Positions 55,989 to 64,000 of a stretch of DNA of 64,000 nt are shown here, in pieces. Made by a program: the position numbers and the translations under genes. The notes below the pieces were generated by a model. It did no database searches and was not told where the DNA came from. It saw only the letters and a program-made list of their open reading frames with translations. The DNA is from Pseudoips prasinana (Eukaryota; Arthropoda; Insecta; Lepidoptera; Nolidae). Location of the stretch: the NCBI GenBank assembly GCA_951640165.1, contig OX621241.1, forward strand, positions 10,049,001 to 10,113,000, read 5' to 3'. Positions within the stretch are counted from its first letter, which is position 1. Each line of letters starts with the position of its first letter.

Positions 55989-56453
55989 GTACAAAACAAT
56001 AATACATTAAAATGTACAGGTATGTTTAAACTTTTGGACTCAGGTCCCAAACACTGGACAATCGTGTAATTATCCTTCCCTTACAGACACCATATTGCTC
56101 GTCGAGGCGTCAGCACTAATAGAAATGACTCGACTATAGATAAGCAAACTAGATTAAAAGGTAATAATAAAAATATAACAATAAATTAATGAGTGCTCTC
56201 AACTTAAGTACACATCGTCTATCGCACTGCTTCTGTCGACGGGCACCATGTAGTCTTTATTTAGAACAACGTAATATAACAAATTGATTAAACCTCCTAA
56301 GCATACTGTAGTATATACACATTATGAACAACATTATGTCCCCTCTGGTGAACTAGCGCAGGTGAGCAGTGGCGGCGCCGCCGTCCCCTCGCCCCGCGCC
56401 CGCGGGGGGGCGGGCCGAGGGCGGGCGGCGGAGGAACTATGAAGAGGTGGCCT

Positions 56454-56482
56454 TTACCACTTGTCAATTACCACCTCGTTCG
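56454..56482 (-). CDS. SERCA: SERCA distal alternative last exon (short C-terminus)
   Basis: On the minus strand a good acceptor (...ttgttttgcag) precedes 56482. Read in the phase left by an internal donor in the proximal last exon (GTAATT at 59579), it encodes ANEVVIDKW and stop TAA. The Drosophila SERCA gene makes two C-termini that differ by a long hydrophobic tail versus a nine-residue tail, which I recall as VPDVVVDRM. The phase, length and x-x-acid-V-V-aliphatic-D-basic pattern match. This would give a pump without the extra C-terminal hydrophobic segment. The intron would be about 3.1 kb. The call combines what is seen (sites, phase, stop) with remembered family knowledge; no transcript evidence is available here. 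Confidence 0.72.
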
Positions 56483-56489
56483 CTGCAAA

Positions 56490-59481
56490 ACAACGAGAGT
56501 GTTAGTGTTCCGGGCGCTGGAGCGGGGCTGCCATCCAAACTTACTGGACTTGCAGATATCACAACCGTATCGTAGTAACATGAAATGTGTAGTTTCACTG
56601 CGGGATCACAACAAACAATGAGTGTTCATGGAATATGTGCGTGCAGGAGCGCTGCGACGGAGCCGGCGCTTACAGCTTCCACGTTGGCTGGGCTGGGGGC
56701 AGACAAGGACACGTGCGTTAGTGCATGCGGGACCGCGGGCCGTCTAGCCGCGGACAAACTCGTTTAGGTTAATACTGTACTTATTTTGTAACCAGGGTCC
56801 TTTTGTGGGCGAATGTTTTATCTTCGCTTTGGTCCCGATATGTTCATTTTGCAACTTCCAAGTTACGAAATGAAGCATCCTCGAGGAACACGATTTTGAC
56901 GGATTCAAAATTTTGGTTACATAAAATGGTGTTAAAAGGGAACAGAGTAGGTAAATAACGGATTAATATTATTTGTGTGCTGAGGACTTGGACATCAATA
57001 CTGAGGTGTTCACAGGGCGCAGTTTCATTATCAGGTCATGTCGTGTATTCTCACTACTGGATTATTGAGGAAAATAATGCAAACGATAATTGTTGACTAT
57101 TTTAATATGTAAAATGTATAAACGCTGTACATTTCAATAAGTTAATCTGACAAACGCAACATTTTAAGGAGATTGGGGACATTCACAACAAAGACTTTGA
57201 GCATGCCCTGATTGTGCAGTGTACATGTGGGAACTGTTTTTTGGCAGATTATCTAAAATTATTGTAGAATAAAAAATGCAATAGATAAGTATTGAGATAT
57301 TTAAATATCTGCATATACATAATTAAAGAGTTTTAATGATAAATGTGGGCATTATTCATAAGATAAACGAAAAACTGGATGTCACTTCGCCAAATATAAT
57401 TAATATTCCAATTAAATATCTGAAATTATGACCGCGAATAACTTGAATTACGCATACTAAAAATTATCAATTAATAGAATTTAAATCGTCGGTGAAGATC
57501 AAGCTGTTCATGATTTGACCACATTGAATAACGATGATAAGTATGTGACGCGGTAATATCCGGTTTAGAGGTCACACTATTGTGGTCATAAATAGTAACA
57601 TAAATCCTAAATGTTGTAACCCTTTCTAACACTTGTGTAGTACAGTTTCCATATCAAAACAATGGACGTTTTTAATTCAAAACAGTCAAATATTGACACA
57701 TATGTTATGGAGAACATGTCAGTATTTACTTGAGAAAAAAATCCGTTACTTAAATATGAGAACCAGACCTTTGAATTTCATAATTTATAATTCAAGAAAT
57801 TGTGAAGTAAAAAATGGGACGAAAAACTTCCGTTCCATTTTATACTGTACAAATTTCTCGATTTAAAAAATAAAGTTCATAAATGTTTACATAAAAACAA
57901 ATTTAGAAAATAATAATTGTTAATGCTTCAATCAAAAACTGCACTCTTAAAGTCATAATCATAAACCATGCAAAGTGACATGCATATTTTTATTTAAATA
58001 CTATAATAAATAATAAAAAAAAAACACATATGTACGTACTGACCTTGTAACACACCATTGAACCAATTTAGGATCGAATTTCATAAACTTAAAAATAATA
58101 TTATGTTTCAATAATAAAATATTGAATGAACGAAGTATTTTCATGAACAGGTGACAAACAAATATTACATCAATTAGTAGGTAATGGTAAAATAAAAATA
58201 CCATAATTATAATAAATACGATACACGGGATCACTATCAAATTTAAGTTCGTACATACATAGTAAGGTATTGCTTTATTTCAATATATTAATACTATATT
58301 ATGTTATTTATTTTATATATATTTTAATAAATATTTGATGTTCTATGAGACAAAGCGTTGTGATAGCTAGAAACATACTACACACGTGTCGTCAGCTTTG
58401 AACACACGTTTATAGCCAAACACAAAAACAGTTACACAAACAATGAGGGCTTTGTATCATGTTGTCAGCGTAACGACACGTGTATGTCTGTGTGTATCAA
58501 GCTTAATAATTATATTGAAATAAGGCTTGACATGAAAAACAGTTTCGATGTATAGGAGTCCCTCGTAGCCGCGTTAACAGTGCACACTCGAGATTCCTGA
58601 GGCAAAGGAGCAAAGTTGGTCCAAATATTCTATACAATTTACAAAGGAGCCAGGTCTTTGAATATCACCTTTTTAGGCTCAAGTTAATTGCTCATTGCCG
58701 GAAATGTATGACGGTGCACATGTCACCGCGACTACGCGGCGTGAGGTTAGTTCAGCCGAGGGGCACATTCACTTGTTAATATTAGCTTAGATTAATAAGA
58801 GCGCTTCAGAAAATCAAACAAGGTTCAATGAAAGAAAAAAAGAAATGCATATAGGAATGTTAAGAAGCGACCATAGGTGAGAGGACAGAGCAGAAGATAT
58901 CCTTTTGATAAAGTACTACCTACGCTGAGAGAATTGTTACCACGTCCCTAATAATACACTTACGATAAATTACACTAATCTAACAATGCACATAACTATT
59001 ATTATCAATAGTATGTTTAATAACATGTCTGATGTCCGTACGGACAAGGTACTGAGCTATGTGCGAGTTACTATTAAGTTAATAGTCGAATACGGAGCTT
59101 CTACTGTGTCGTATAAACTGTATCATCGAATGCTATATAATCTAACTTATAAAATATTCTTTAATAAAACCAATTTTTGGTGTTCAATCGTTAAGCATTC
59201 ACAATGAGGGTCTTCACAGCCACTTCACGTCGAATAAGTGTATAATAATGTATAACGTACTCGGTAAAAGGAAGAAAAATATAGTAGAACTCGCGACCTT
59301 GTAAAAAAACTGAGCTCCAAACAATTTATTGTCTCGCACATAAGAAATGCATGATCACATTTGAGCTGCGTTAGCACCGCCGTACAGTCCACTCGCCGAC
59401 CGGCACTACGCGTTAGCAGCAAACGGTTAGCGGCTGTGGTGAGCGCGGCTCAGAGTCTGTGTTCCACAGCGGGTTAGGGCC
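56490..59481 (-). other. SERCA 3' UTR of the long form and alternative-splicing intron
   Basis: AT-rich except for GC-rich patches at 56370-56430 and 56500-56760. The plus-strand open stretches there are composition artefacts with no motif. A long 3' UTR for the proximal stop would lie here. No independent gene was recognised. Confidence 0.45.

Positions 59482-64000
<4,519 letters not shown>

Noticed and set aside
56369..56767. Plus-strand open frames over a GC-rich patch
   Set aside because: They arise from composition. The only supported signal here is on the minus strand (distal SERCA exon).

Overview
This is a eukaryotic, AT-rich nuclear window with short GT-AG-spliced genes set in dense interspersed repeats. 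The repeat families (the 'gtccactgctggacaaaggcc' family, the 'ctgtgcccgcgacttcgtccgcg' family, and the repeat ending 'ctacggaaccctaaaa') and the protein sequences point to a moth or butterfly (Lepidoptera). That assignment is inference; no species can be named.

Host genes, left to right: (1) positions 36-236, minus, first coding exon of a BTB/POZ transcription factor that runs off the left edge; (2) 6383-7219, minus, SBDS, two coding exons, 251 aa; (3) 15132-26839, plus, GGNBP2 (gametogenetin-binding protein 2) homologue, eight exons, 634 aa, with a GC-rich Gly/Ala/Trp tract in exon 4; (4) 28697-29983, minus, single-exon mitochondrial 3-oxoacyl-ACP synthase (OXSM), 428 aa; (5) 30711-34071, plus, neuferricin/CYB5D2, four exons, 258 aa, divergent from OXSM; (6) 35802-36447, minus, a Tantalus-like-domain protein, two exons, 187 aa; (7) 59482-63114, minus, the 3' half of SERCA (Ca-P60A), with a second, distal alternative last exon at 56454-56482. 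Exon phases agree across every junction I checked. The genes are functionally unrelated (ribosome maturation, mitochondrial fatty acid synthesis, haem binding, ER calcium pumping, transcription) and do not form a pathway cluster.

The block 36.8-54.2 kb is a nest of transposable elements whose boundaries can be read from target-site duplications (TSDs). Copia element A (36847-46419, TSD AAGCC, decayed) carries a hAT element inserted exactly between its 5' LTR and primer-binding site (37072-38564, 8-bp TSD ATCTAACA) and a minus-strand non-LTR retrotransposon (about 38617-42304). Next to it is a Mutator-like/foldback-like element (46965-54158) with about 480-bp terminal inverted repeats and a perfect 9-bp TSD GAGTTATTG. 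It was split by a young copia element B (48417-53704, 166-bp LTRs differing at 4 sites, TSD TAAAT). Copia B itself contains a 1.4-kb patch in which an R1-type LINE 3' end sits inside an 18-bp-unit minisatellite.

Other repeats include a Jockey-type LINE (9293-13004), a 5'-truncated LINE with a 13-bp TSD inside GGNBP2 intron 2, RTE-type fragments, hairpin MITEs, a 128-bp tandem duplication and a (TA)n microsatellite. No CRISPR array, rRNA or convincing tRNA gene was seen. The most notable points are the SERCA alternative C-terminal exon, the long-TIR element, and the LINE-minisatellite association.
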